This document shows, in pieces, positions 25,963-33,960 of a stretch of DNA of 64,000 nt. Position numbers and translations under genes: made by a program. Below the pieces are notes generated by a model. That model was given only the letters and a program-made list of their open reading frames with translations, searched no databases and was not told the origin of the DNA. The stretch spans positions 1 through 64,000 of the forward strand of contig NZ_CAKMMP010000015.1 in assembly GCF_927798175.1 (NCBI RefSeq), read 5' to 3'. Source of the stretch: Paenibacillus sp. JJ-223 (GTDB lineage Bacteria > Bacillota > Bacilli > Paenibacillales > Paenibacillaceae). The stretch's first letter is position 1; each line of letters opens with the position of its first letter.

Positions 25963-27378
25963 ATGTCCACTAGAACCGAAAAAGATTTTATCGGTGAAAA
26001 AGAAATTCCTGCTTATGCCTATTACGGTATTCAGACGGTACGGGCGGTCGAGAACTTCCCGATTACCGGAGTCGCGGTGCACAGGGAACTGGTCATCGCC
26101 CTGGCCGCCGTCAAAAAGGCTGCTGCGGTAACGAATATGGAACTCAAGATGCTGCCGCGCAAAATCGGCGACGTCATCGTCATGGCTGCCGAAGAAATGA
26201 TGAAAGGCCATCATCTGGATCATTTTATTGTTGACTCCATTCAGGGCGGTGCAGGCACTTCCATGAATATGAATATGAACGAAATTTTGGCCAACCGCGG
26301 ACTCGAGCTGCTGCTGCAGAGCAAAGGAGACTATTTCCACTGCAACCCGAACAACCACGTGAACATGTCCCAATCCACGAACGACGTCATTCCGACGGCC
26401 TTGCGCATCGCGGCCTATCAGCTGTCCGAAACGCTGCTTGCCACGATGAAACGCCTTCAGGATGCCTTCTTCAAGAAGGAGAAGGAATTCAATGATGTCG
26501 TCAAAGTCGGACGTACCCATCTGCAGGATGCGGTTCCGATCCGTCTGGGGCAAGAATTCGGCGCGTATGCACGAGTGCTCGGGCGAGACATGGAACGCTT
26601 GGAATATGCGAACCAACGCTTGTTAACCATCAACCTTGGCGCAACCGCGGTTGGAACGGGGCTTAATGCCAAACCTGAATATATCGCCAAAGTGACGGAG
26701 CATTTATCCGAAGCGACCGGGCTGAAACTGAAAACGGCCGACGATCTCGTCGACGCCACTCAAAATACGGATGCCTACATGGAGCTGTCCGCAGCCCTCA
26801 AGGTCTGTGCGGTCAACCTGTCCAAAATCTGCAACGACATTCGCATGATGGCCTCCGGCCCGCGTGCCGGGTTCAACGAGCTTCGCCTGCCTCCACGCCA
26901 GCCGGGCTCGTCCATCATGCCGGGCAAAGTCAATCCCGTGATGGCCGAGGTGATCAACCAGGTGGCATTCCAGGTGATGGGAAACGATCACACGATCTGC
27001 ATGGCATGCGAAGCCGGACAATTCGAGCTGAACGTTATGGGTCCCGTGATCGCCTTCAACCTGCTGCAATCGCTGAAAATTATGAATAACGGCATCGACG
27101 TATTCACGCGATATGCCGTGGAAGAGATGGAAGCGAACCGCGAACGCTGTGCGCAAATTATGAAGCAAAGCTTCAGCGTCATTACTGCTCTCAATCCGCA
27201 TCTCGGTTATGACGTGGCGGCATCAATCGTGAAAGAAGCGCTGAAAACAGGCGCAACCCTGCAAGAAATCATCCTGGAGCGCGGACTGTTGACGCCGGAA
27301 GAGCTCGAAGAGATTTTGCATCCGGAGCAAATGACCACGCCAGGAATCGCTGGCGAACGTTTCCTGCGCAACATGTAG
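25963..27378 (+). CDS. aspA: Aspartate ammonia-lyase
   Basis: A 471-residue member of the aspartase/fumarase superfamily, converting L-aspartate to fumarate and ammonia. The signature loop GSSIMPGKVNPVMAEV lies near 315-330 with the catalytic Ser, MSQSTNDVIPTA (about 135-147) and GRTHLQDAVPIRLGQEF (about 185-200) are the other two conserved regions, and TVRAVENFPITG near the N-terminus is aspartase-like rather than fumarase-like. The ATG 25963 has GGAGG 8 bases upstream. A -24/-12 promoter precedes it, and it neighbours rpoN and the proline genes, suggesting amino-acid-inducible expression. It ends in a terminator shared with convergent rpoN. Confidence 0.95.
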   Translation: MSTRTEKDFIGEKEIPAYAYYGIQTVRAVENFPITGVAVHRELVIALAAVKKAAAVTNMELKMLPRKIGDVIVMAAEEMMKGHHLDHFIVDSIQGGAGTSMNMNMNEILANRGLELLLQSKGDYFHCNPNNHVNMSQSTNDVIPTALRIAAYQLSETLLATMKRLQDAFFKKEKEFNDVVKVGRTHLQDAVPIRLGQEFGAYARVLGRDMERLEYANQRLLTINLGATAVGTGLNAKPEYIAKVTEHLSEATGLKLKTADDLVDATQNTDAYMELSAALKVCAVNLSKICNDIRMMASGPRAGFNELRLPPRQPGSSIMPGKVNPVMAEVINQVAFQVMGNDHTICMACEAGQFELNVMGPVIAFNLLQSLKIMNNGIDVFTRYAVEEMEANRERCAQIMKQSFSVITALNPHLGYDVAASIVKEALKTGATLQEIILERGLLTPEELEEILHPEQMTTPGIAGERFLRNM

Positions 27379-27426
27379 TAGGTTTCTACTGACGTGGATG
27401 TATTCAATCCGATGTAAACGAAGAAC

Positions 27427-27466
27427 AGCCCCTGCGCCGTCAACCCGGTTCGCAGGGGCTATTTGT
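27427..27466 (+). terminator. Terminator between aspA and rpoN
   Basis: 10-bp perfect stem AGCCCCTGCG/CGCAGGGGCT followed by ATTTGTTT on the plus strand. Confidence 0.85.
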
Positions 27467-27493
27467 TTCGGAAACGGGATAAGAGCGCGCCTA

Positions 27494-28795
27494 TTATCGG
27501 CGTTTGCGCTCACGCGAAGGCAGAATCCGGAGCTCCTCCCTATACTTCGCCACCGTTCTGCGCGAGACGACGATGCCTTCCCCGGCAAGCAGCTCCGCCA
27601 ATCGGCTGTCCGAGTGCGGGCGATCGGCCTGCTCCATGCGAATCAATTCTTTTAACCGCCATTTGGCCGCCGCGGCAGATGTTCGATCCCCATCGTCTGT
27701 TCCGATGGCCGTGGCAAAAAAGGCCTTCCATTCAAACATGCCATGCGGCGTCCGGATATATTTCCCTTGAACGGCACGGCTCACCGTTGATTCATGCATG
27801 CCGATCTTCTCCGCAATCATCGCCAAGTTGAGCGGCTTCAGACCGGACGGCCCTTGATGCAAAAAAAGCTCCTGCTCTTCCATCACCGCAGCGAGAACAC
27901 GCATCAACGTTTTGCGCCGAAGCTGCACACTGCGAATGATCGCCCGCGCCTCTGCGGCCCGTTCCGCCCAAATCTCGCCCGTACCTACTTGCCTGACCCA
28001 GCGAGAACACGCTTCATTCATCGATATGCGGAGGTTTCCGGCCGAGTGGAATTCCAAGCGGACTTCGCCATCACGCAGCTCCGCAACAGCATCCGGAATA
28101 ACGTAATGGGGAGGTGCAGTGCAGCCGATGGAACGACAAGGCTTGGGATCAAGCCGCGTAATGTAATCATATGCGGACTTGGCTTCGCTTGCAGTCATCG
28201 CGAGTCGTGCCCCTGCTTTTCCCGGATGGAAAGGAACCAGCTCTGACAAACCCGCTTCCACCATCCGCTCGGCATGCCGATCAACGATCGAGGCGCGCCT
28301 GATCTGAAGCAGCAAGCATTCTTGCAGACTGCGGGCCCCCACGCCTGCCGGGTCCAGCGATTGAAGAACCTCGAGCCCTTCAGCCGCCTCATCCACGGAT
28401 ATGCCGAGCGCCGATGCTGCTTCCGTCAGGTCCAACGTGAGATAACCGTCGTCGTTCACGCAGCCAGCCAGGTATTCCGCTGTGGCCGTTAGCGCGGGCG
28501 GGAGGTCCAGCAAACGCACTTGGGCGGCCAGGAAATGCTCCAACGTGGGTTCAGCCCCACGCGCCTGAAGCAACGGTTCATAGCCATCGTGCTTCCTGCG
28601 ATCCATGCTCCGCGGGAGTCGGGCCAGCGGCGCAGAGTGTCCTTCGACTTCAAGGAGCGGATTCGCATCCGCTGCATCCAGCAAATAACGGACCAAATCC
28701 TGATTGGACAACGTCAGCAAATGAAAGGACCGTTTCATCTCAGGCGTAATGGCCAGCCGAAAACGCTGTTCCTGTAACAACTTAACACCTAACAT
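27494..28795 (-). CDS. rpoN: RNA polymerase sigma-54 factor (SigL/RpoN)
   Basis: A 433-residue sigma-54, close to the 436 of Bacillus SigL. Region I is Gln/Leu-rich (LLQEQRFRLAITPEMKRSFH LLTLSNQDLVRYLLDAADAN PLLE). The core-binding region is central, the HTH-like region KIGMHESTVSRAVQGKYIRT lies near 335-355, and the C-terminal RpoN box reads VSRRTVAKYREEL near 410-422, the -24 recognition helix. The ATG has AAGGGGG upstream. It is followed by convergent aspA and preceded by the family 1 element and the P5C dehydrogenase gene. Together with the activator at 32250-33938 it makes a nearly self-contained sigma-54 circuit. Confidence 0.96.
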   Translation of the reverse strand: MLGVKLLQEQRFRLAITPEMKRSFHLLTLSNQDLVRYLLDAADANPLLEVEGHSAPLARLPRSMDRRKHDGYEPLLQARGAEPTLEHFLAAQVRLLDLPPALTATAEYLAGCVNDDGYLTLDLTEAASALGISVDEAAEGLEVLQSLDPAGVGARSLQECLLLQIRRASIVDRHAERMVEAGLSELVPFHPGKAGARLAMTASEAKSAYDYITRLDPKPCRSIGCTAPPHYVIPDAVAELRDGEVRLEFHSAGNLRISMNEACSRWVRQVGTGEIWAERAAEARAIIRSVQLRRKTLMRVLAAVMEEQELFLHQGPSGLKPLNLAMIAEKIGMHESTVSRAVQGKYIRTPHGMFEWKAFFATAIGTDDGDRTSAAAAKWRLKELIRMEQADRPHSDSRLAELLAGEGIVVSRRTVAKYREELRILPSRERKRR

Positions 28796-28884
28796 ACGTT
28801 TTCCCCCTTAGCACCGCTCGGCAGCTTTGGCATCATGATCAGGCTGCATGTTCTGGAAATGGTAACATAAAAGCAATGTCGGCT

Positions 28885-29115
28885 CTATATAAGTTGAACC
28901 GATGATTTTTACACGGAGTCACTACGTGGTCAGAACCATCTTCCGATCACTGTTATCCCCAGATTTTTTTGATCCCTTTTTTCAAAGGGAAAAATCCGGT
29001 GATAAGCCTATGCTTCCGATGCAGCTTTCTTTCAGAAAGCTTTTAGAACGCTTTGCTTCTCCAGATTGGTTCTGCCTCTCCGTTAACGTGTGTTTGTTTT
29101 TTGCGGTTTATATAG
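28885..29115. repeat. Family 1 dispersed element, complete copy B (inverted relative to copy A)
   Basis: A 231-bp block whose reverse complement follows copy A along almost its whole length, including the AGCTTTCT-GAA-AGAAAGCT hairpin. It lies between rpoN and the P5C dehydrogenase gene, ending six bases before the latter's stop. One end is CTATATAAGTTGAACC; the other arm is diverged (TTTGCGGTTTATATAG). Confidence 0.85.
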
Positions 29116-29121
29116 TTCCTT

Positions 29122-30669
29122 CTAATATTTTTCCGACACCAGCTTCGCCTGCGTGAAAAGCAGCAAATAATCTCTGCCGCCTGCTTTTGAATCCGTCCCT
29201 GACATATTGAATCCCCCGAACGGATGGGTGCCTACCAATGCGCCCGTGCATTTCCGGTTGAAATACAGATTGCCTGCGAAAAACTCGCGCCGCGCCAGCT
29301 CCAGATGTTCACGATTACGCGAGATAACCGCACCTGTCAGGCCATAATCGGTATTGTTCGCTATTTGCAGCGCCTCTTCAAATGTGTTTGCCTTAATAAA
29401 GGCCAGCACCGGTCCAAAAATTTCCTCCTGCGCAATTCGGGCGAGCGGATCGACATCGGCAAAAATGGTTGGCTCGATAAAATAACCTTGGACATCCCCT
29501 GTTTCCCCGCCGAGCATCAATCGTCCTTCTTGTTTGCCCACTTCAATATATTCCTTGATTTTGGCATAGGCCTTGTCGTCAATGACGGGACCCACATGGC
29601 TTCCTGCTTCAACCGGACTGCCCATCGAAAGCTTCTTCGTCCGCTCAATCACTTTGCGCAGCACTTCATCATATACATCTTTATGAACGATGGCACGGGA
29701 ACACGCGGAACATTTCTGGCCGGAGAACCCGAACGCCGATGCGGTAATGGATTCCGCAGCCAGCTCCAGATCGCTTTCGCCGTCCACGATGATGGAATCC
29801 TTGCCTCCCATTTCGGCAATCACCCGTTTGATCCATTTCTGTCCCGGCGCCGTGCGGGCTGCGCGTTCATTGATTCGCAAACCGACATCTTTGGAGCCCG
29901 TAAAGCTGATGAAACGCGTTAACGCATGATCGACCAAATAATCCCCCACTTCGCTGCCCGGCCCCGGCAAATAATTCACGACGCCATCCGGCACGCCCGC
30001 TTCAGCCAGCAGTTCCATGAATTTGGCCGCAATTACCGGCGTAGTGCTGGCCGGTTTCAAAACGACGGTATTGCCGGAAACGAACGCGGCCGACGTCATG
30101 CCAGCCATGATGGCGAGCGGGAAATTCCACGGCGGAATGACGACGCCTACGCCTAGCGGGATATACGACAGCTCATTGTCTTCGCCTGCAATGCGGGTCA
30201 AGGGCTGGGGTTCGCTGAGGCGCTGCATTTCCCTGGCGTAAAATTCCATGAAATCGATGGCCTCGGCCGTGTCCGCATCTGCTTCAGGCCATGTTTTGCC
30301 CGCTTCATATACCATCCAGGCGGAAAACTCATGCTTGCGGCGGCGCATGATCGCTGCTGCCTTATATAAATACCGTGCGCGTTCGTTCGGATCGGTATGC
30401 TTCCAGCGGTTAAACGTCTCGGCAGCCGTCTGAACAGCCCGCTCCGCCAGTTCCCGGTCTGCCTGATAAACGGTGCCAACGACCTGATGCTTGGCGGCGG
30501 GGTTCACGGAGTTTAACCTACGGGGACTCGTTATTTTTTGCCCGCCAATGATAAGGGGATAGTCTTTTCCGAGTTCGGATTCCACCTTGCGCAGCGCTTG
30601 TTCGAATGCTTCCTTATTGGCCGGGATGCTAAATGGCGTGAACGGTTCGTTAACAAAAGGAATGTTCAT
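29122..30669 (-). CDS. pruA: 1-pyrroline-5-carboxylate (glutamate semialdehyde) dehydrogenase
   Basis: A 515-residue aldehyde dehydrogenase, the same length as Bacillus RocA, oxidising P5C/glutamate semialdehyde to glutamate with NAD. Motifs: PWNFPLAI (about 170), AEMGGKDSIIVD with the general-base Glu (about 285), FSGQKCSACSR with the catalytic Cys (about 318), EEIFGPVLAF and GGFNMSGTDSKAGG near the end, typical of P5CDH. The ATG at 30669 has AAGGAGG 8 bases upstream; a TTG 18 bases further up is within that site. The divergent partner is proline dehydrogenase. A perfect -24/-12 promoter lies at 30802-30818, and a half copy of the family 1 element sits in its leader. Confidence 0.96.
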   Translation of the reverse strand: MNIPFVNEPFTPFSIPANKEAFEQALRKVESELGKDYPLIIGGQKITSPRRLNSVNPAAKHQVVGTVYQADRELAERAVQTAAETFNRWKHTDPNERARYLYKAAAIMRRRKHEFSAWMVYEAGKTWPEADADTAEAIDFMEFYAREMQRLSEPQPLTRIAGEDNELSYIPLGVGVVIPPWNFPLAIMAGMTSAAFVSGNTVVLKPASTTPVIAAKFMELLAEAGVPDGVVNYLPGPGSEVGDYLVDHALTRFISFTGSKDVGLRINERAARTAPGQKWIKRVIAEMGGKDSIIVDGESDLELAAESITASAFGFSGQKCSACSRAIVHKDVYDEVLRKVIERTKKLSMGSPVEAGSHVGPVIDDKAYAKIKEYIEVGKQEGRLMLGGETGDVQGYFIEPTIFADVDPLARIAQEEIFGPVLAFIKANTFEEALQIANNTDYGLTGAVISRNREHLELARREFFAGNLYFNRKCTGALVGTHPFGGFNMSGTDSKAGGRDYLLLFTQAKLVSEKY

Positions 30670-30705
30670 GAATGATTCCTCCTTCAAATGTTGGGTTCGC
30701 AGGCC

Positions 30706-30761
30706 CAGATTGGTTCTGCCTCTCCGTTAACGTGTGTTTTGATTATTTGCGGCTTATATAT
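30706..30761. repeat. Family 1 dispersed element, half copy C
   Basis: About 55 bases matching one arm of copy B (29068-29115) in the same orientation: AGATTGGTTCTGCCTCTCCG then TTAACGTGTGTTT and a TTGCGGCTTATATA end. It lies in the untranslated leader of the P5C dehydrogenase gene. Copies B and C thus flank that gene as direct repeats. Confidence 0.85.
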
Positions 30762-30801
30762 CCTGGATTGCCATGCGTTTTGCTTATCACCCAATATATG
30801 T

Positions 30802-30818
30802 AGCAAGTTCCGTGCCAA
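30802..30818 (-). promoter_or_regulatory. Sigma-54 (-24/-12) promoter of the P5C dehydrogenase gene
   Basis: Read on the minus strand, TTGGCACGGAACTTGCT matches YTGGCACGRNNNTTGCW at every specified position. Transcription would begin near 30790 and give a leader of about 120 bases containing half element C. Confidence 0.88.
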
Positions 30819-30857
30819 CTCCAATCGGGGGAAGGATTATTTTTGAGATTGCAGCAT

Positions 30858-30874
30858 TTGGCATGATTCTTGCT
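30858..30874 (+). promoter_or_regulatory. Sigma-54 (-24/-12) promoter of the proline dehydrogenase gene
   Basis: TTGGCATGATTCTTGCT matches the consensus at all specified positions but one (T for C). It lies 46 bases before the ATG and is divergent from the promoter at 30802-30818, with 39 bases between them. Confidence 0.85.
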
Positions 30875-30919
30875 TCGTATCAGAAGCATAAGCAGTATGA
30901 TCATAAGGAGGAAGCCCCC

Positions 30920-31843
30920 ATGAGTATGGGAACGGAAATGTACCGCAAAACGTTGCTGACCGTCGCAGGCAATAAAACCGTCGAGCGTCTGTCCGTCAAA
31001 TACGGCAAAAGGCTGGCAAGCAAATTTATCGCAGGCAGCACGCTGGATGAAGCTCTCGAAGAAATTCGCATCCTGAACAACAAAGGCATTATGGCCACAT
31101 TGGACCATCTGGGGGAGGGCATTACCCGTTTGAGCGAGGCAGCCTTGTACCGGGACGAATACATTCGGCTCGTGGAGGGCATCACGCGCTATCGCGTCAA
31201 CTCCAACGTGTCTTTGAAGCCAACCCAGATGGGCCTTGCGCTTGATCCTGAAGAGGGATATCGGAATATCCGTGCGGTGGCCGCCGAGGCCAAGCTGCAT
31301 GATCTTTTCGTGCGGATCGATATGGAGGACAGCCCGTTTACCCAGGCTACCTTGGACATCGTTCGCCGTCTTCACGCAGAAGGGCTCGATAACACGGGGA
31401 CCGTGCTGCAAGCCTATTTGCACAGGAGCGAGCAGGATACGCGGGACATGATCCGTGAAGGCATCAAGCTCCGCCTCGTTAAGGGGGCATACAAAGAGCC
31501 TGCCGCAGTAGCTTATCAGAACGCCTCCGAAGTCATGGAACAGTTCAAATCCATGATTCGCCAGCATCTCGACCAAGGCGTCTACACGGCGGTTGCCTCT
31601 CACGATGATCAACTTATTTCATGGACCAAACAGTACGCCAAAGACCGCGCCATCTCTCCCGATGCATTCGAGTTTCAAATGTTATACGGACTGCGCATGA
31701 ACGAACAGGAGAGGCTCGCTCGGGAAGGGTATCGCGTTCGCTGCTACGTTCCCTACGGAACCATGTGGTACCCGTATTACACGCGGCGTCTGGCCGAGAA
31801 ACCGGCAAATCTCTGGATGGTCGTTAAAAACATGTTCAGATAG
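30920..31843 (+). CDS. putB: Proline dehydrogenase
   Basis: A 307-residue monofunctional FAD-dependent proline dehydrogenase, oxidising L-proline to 1-pyrroline-5-carboxylate and feeding the divergent P5C dehydrogenase. The (beta-alpha)8 barrel motifs are visible: VSLKPTQMGLALD (about 97), LFVRIDMEDSPFT (about 132), GTVLQAYLHRSEQD (about 160), RLVKGAYKEP (about 190), VASHDDQLI (about 228) and FEFQMLYGLR (about 252), with RVRCYVPYGTMWYPY as the C-terminal substrate segment. The ATG at 30920 has AAGGAGG 8 bases upstream; the longer frame to 30773 would run through both promoters and is rejected. Confidence 0.95.
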   Translation: MSMGTEMYRKTLLTVAGNKTVERLSVKYGKRLASKFIAGSTLDEALEEIRILNNKGIMATLDHLGEGITRLSEAALYRDEYIRLVEGITRYRVNSNVSLKPTQMGLALDPEEGYRNIRAVAAEAKLHDLFVRIDMEDSPFTQATLDIVRRLHAEGLDNTGTVLQAYLHRSEQDTRDMIREGIKLRLVKGAYKEPAAVAYQNASEVMEQFKSMIRQHLDQGVYTAVASHDDQLISWTKQYAKDRAISPDAFEFQMLYGLRMNEQERLAREGYRVRCYVPYGTMWYPYYTRRLAEKPANLWMVVKNMFR

Positions 31844-31861
31844 ACGAAGACTTTGAAAGAA

Positions 31862-31900
31862 AAACCATGTGGTCCACTTTTGGGGGCCGCATGTTTTTTT
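31862..31900 (+). terminator. Terminator after proline dehydrogenase
   Basis: CATGTGGTCC pairs with GGGCCGCATG (with G-U pairs), followed by eight T. Confidence 0.85.
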
Positions 31901-32249
31901 TCGATTGGGGACCGCACGCAACGCCAGCTTGACGCAATGTCAAAAAAAATAAGCATCCCAGCATGGAAATGTCCAAAATTCAGGACACCTCAACCTTATA
32001 TTCGATGATACGAATCACACCAAAATGTAATGTTTCTTGACTTGAACCTCAATGAAACCGTTTGCCATTCCAATCCACTCGTGAGTGTCTTCCTTTAACC
32101 CCTACGCTCCATGTCAAAAAATATATACACCAGTTGGTTTAAGCGATATAATATGTGCAACGATTATTTCTCAACCATCATGCGCATTGCAATTTGGCCA
32201 GTGCAACAGTAACGTGTCTAATCGTGATGCTTCGACTGAGGTGAAACCG
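31901..32249. other. Intergenic region without a recognised gene
   Basis: About 350 bases between the proline dehydrogenase terminator and the activator gene. No coding frame with a ribosome site, no -24/-12 promoter and no clear palindrome. A frame open from 32085 runs into the activator, but the activator's own ribosome site is at 32240. Confidence 0.6.
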
Positions 32250-33938
32250 ATGAAACATTTGCTTCCTGACCTCATGTCCCTTTTGCGGACAGACCTGAGA
32301 AAGTGGGATCGGGATCCTTCCCTTCCCCTGCCTGTAATCCCTTCTTCTGCAAATTGGGCCGAGGTTATTGCCTGTTTCAATGAGAGTCCTTACTTGTTGA
32401 TTCAAGACGAAGGCCCGCCGCAGGGATACATTGTCGCAGCGGATGTTTTGCAGCACATGCTGCAGGCTCATCGCCTCTTGGAGGCTTATTTGGAAACCAC
32501 GTTGGAAACCGCAGGTTCAGCGCTGACCCTGATCGATGAAGAAGCGAAGGTGGCGTATTGGACGTCCGGTGCCGAACACGTTTTTTCCATCCGCAAAGAA
32601 GACATCGTCGGGCAGCCGGCTGCAGACTTCTTCCCGCCTGAGCGGCTTCAGTCGCTCAAAACGTTGTATACCGGCGAAACGGTCTACCGCAAACAGCATC
32701 AGCCCCGGTCCGATCTGTTTGCCCTCATCAACGCGCGTCCAGTGGTGCTCGATGGATGCATCGTGGGCGCGGTTGCGGCCGAAGTAGACATCACCACTGA
32801 AATTCGCCTGCACCAGGAATTGTTACATATGTCATCCAAAGTCCAGCATTTGGAGAAGACGGTCGCCCGTCTGCGCCCCGATTCCGATCCGTTTGCGGGA
32901 ATCAAGGGCAGCAGTCCGGGACTGAAGCAGTGTCTGGAAACGATTCGCAAGATCAGTACAACCTCGGCTACCGTGCTTATTCTCGGGGAGAGCGGGACAG
33001 GCAAGGAGTTGTTCGCCAAAGCCATTCATGAGCTGCGCGAACCGCAGACTGCACCTTTTATTGCCATTAACTGCGGTGCCATACCCGCTTCCTTATTTGA
33101 GAGCGAGTTGTTCGGATACGAGAAAGGGGCATTTTCCGGTGCTGACCCCAAAGGTAAAAAGGGGAAAATTGAACTCGCCGACGGAGGCACGCTCTTTTTG
33201 GACGAAATCGGCGAAATGCCCTTGGAGCTTCAGGTAAAGCTGCTGCGCGTGCTGCAAGAGAAAAGTTACTTTCCCGTTGGCGGAACGCGAATGAAGCAGG
33301 CCAATTGCCGGATTATCGCCGCTACCAATCAAAACCTGTTAGGCATGATTGCGAACAACCAGTTTCGGGAAGATCTCTACTATCGTCTGAATGTCATCAA
33401 TCTCGTCATCCCTCCGCTGCGCATGCGCAAGGAAGACATATACGAATTGACGCGGACATTCCTTCAAGAGTTTTCCCTGCTATACAACCGCCATATCGAA
33501 TCGCTCCCTTCGGAAGTGTTCAAGATGCTCTTCAGCTATGACTGGCCCGGAAACGTCAGGGAACTCCGAAACGTGATCGAACGCATTGCCATCCTGACGA
33601 CGGACGGAGAGGTCAGGCCTGAATATTTGCCGGAATCCCTCACCGCTTCCATGGATCCGAAACCGTCCACAACGGGAGGGAGCATGCCGCTTCGATCCAT
33701 GCCAGCACGGTCCTCTCTCCATTCGGCCGGGGACGTGCCCGATACAAACCAAGCCGGAAACGAAGGTCTGCTCTTCGAAGTCTCCCCCCTGGCCTATAAA
33801 AAGCAGATGGAGACATACGAATCGGATCTTCTGCTGCAATGCCTGGAAACGGTTGGAGGCAACAAACGTATGCTGGCGAAGCGGCTCGGCATTTCCAGGG
33901 CAACGCTCTATAACCGCATGAAGAGGCTCGGTCTGTGA
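32250..33938 (+). CDS. Sigma-54-dependent transcriptional activator with PAS sensor (RocR-like)
   Basis: A 562-residue bacterial enhancer-binding protein. A PAS domain (about 85-205; YLETTLETAGSALTLIDEEA then VFSIRKEDIVGQ) is followed by the AAA+ domain (about 215-450): Walker A GESGTGKE (about 246-253), sigma-54 contact loop GAFSGA (about 292; Ser replaces the usual Thr), Walker B GGTLFLDEIGE (about 312), and FREDLYYRLNV. A Fis-type HTH closes the protein (NKRMLAKRLGISRATLYNRM). ATG 32250 has GAGGTG upstream. Position beside the proline genes with -24/-12 promoters makes it the likely activator of proline (and perhaps aspartate) catabolism, like RocR for arginine. The inducer is unknown. Confidence 0.93.
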   Translation: MKHLLPDLMSLLRTDLRKWDRDPSLPLPVIPSSANWAEVIACFNESPYLLIQDEGPPQGYIVAADVLQHMLQAHRLLEAYLETTLETAGSALTLIDEEAKVAYWTSGAEHVFSIRKEDIVGQPAADFFPPERLQSLKTLYTGETVYRKQHQPRSDLFALINARPVVLDGCIVGAVAAEVDITTEIRLHQELLHMSSKVQHLEKTVARLRPDSDPFAGIKGSSPGLKQCLETIRKISTTSATVLILGESGTGKELFAKAIHELREPQTAPFIAINCGAIPASLFESELFGYEKGAFSGADPKGKKGKIELADGGTLFLDEIGEMPLELQVKLLRVLQEKSYFPVGGTRMKQANCRIIAATNQNLLGMIANNQFREDLYYRLNVINLVIPPLRMRKEDIYELTRTFLQEFSLLYNRHIESLPSEVFKMLFSYDWPGNVRELRNVIERIAILTTDGEVRPEYLPESLTASMDPKPSTTGGSMPLRSMPARSSLHSAGDVPDTNQAGNEGLLFEVSPLAYKKQMETYESDLLLQCLETVGGNKRMLAKRLGISRATLYNRMKRLGL

Positions 33939-33949
33939 CCGGCCTCTTC
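33920..33949. terminator. Hairpin at the convergent junction, spanning the activator stop codon
   Basis: GAAGAGGC-TCGGTC paired with GACCG-GCCTCTTC around TGT. No T run on either strand, so termination is possible but not certain. Only 22 bases separate the two stop codons. Confidence 0.5.
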
Positions 33950-33960
33950 GGATTGTCCAT

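Noticed and set aside
31844..32249. Sigma-54 promoter or activator-binding palindrome for the activator gene
   Set aside because: Searched by eye on both strands; nothing matching the -24/-12 pattern or a convincing dyad.
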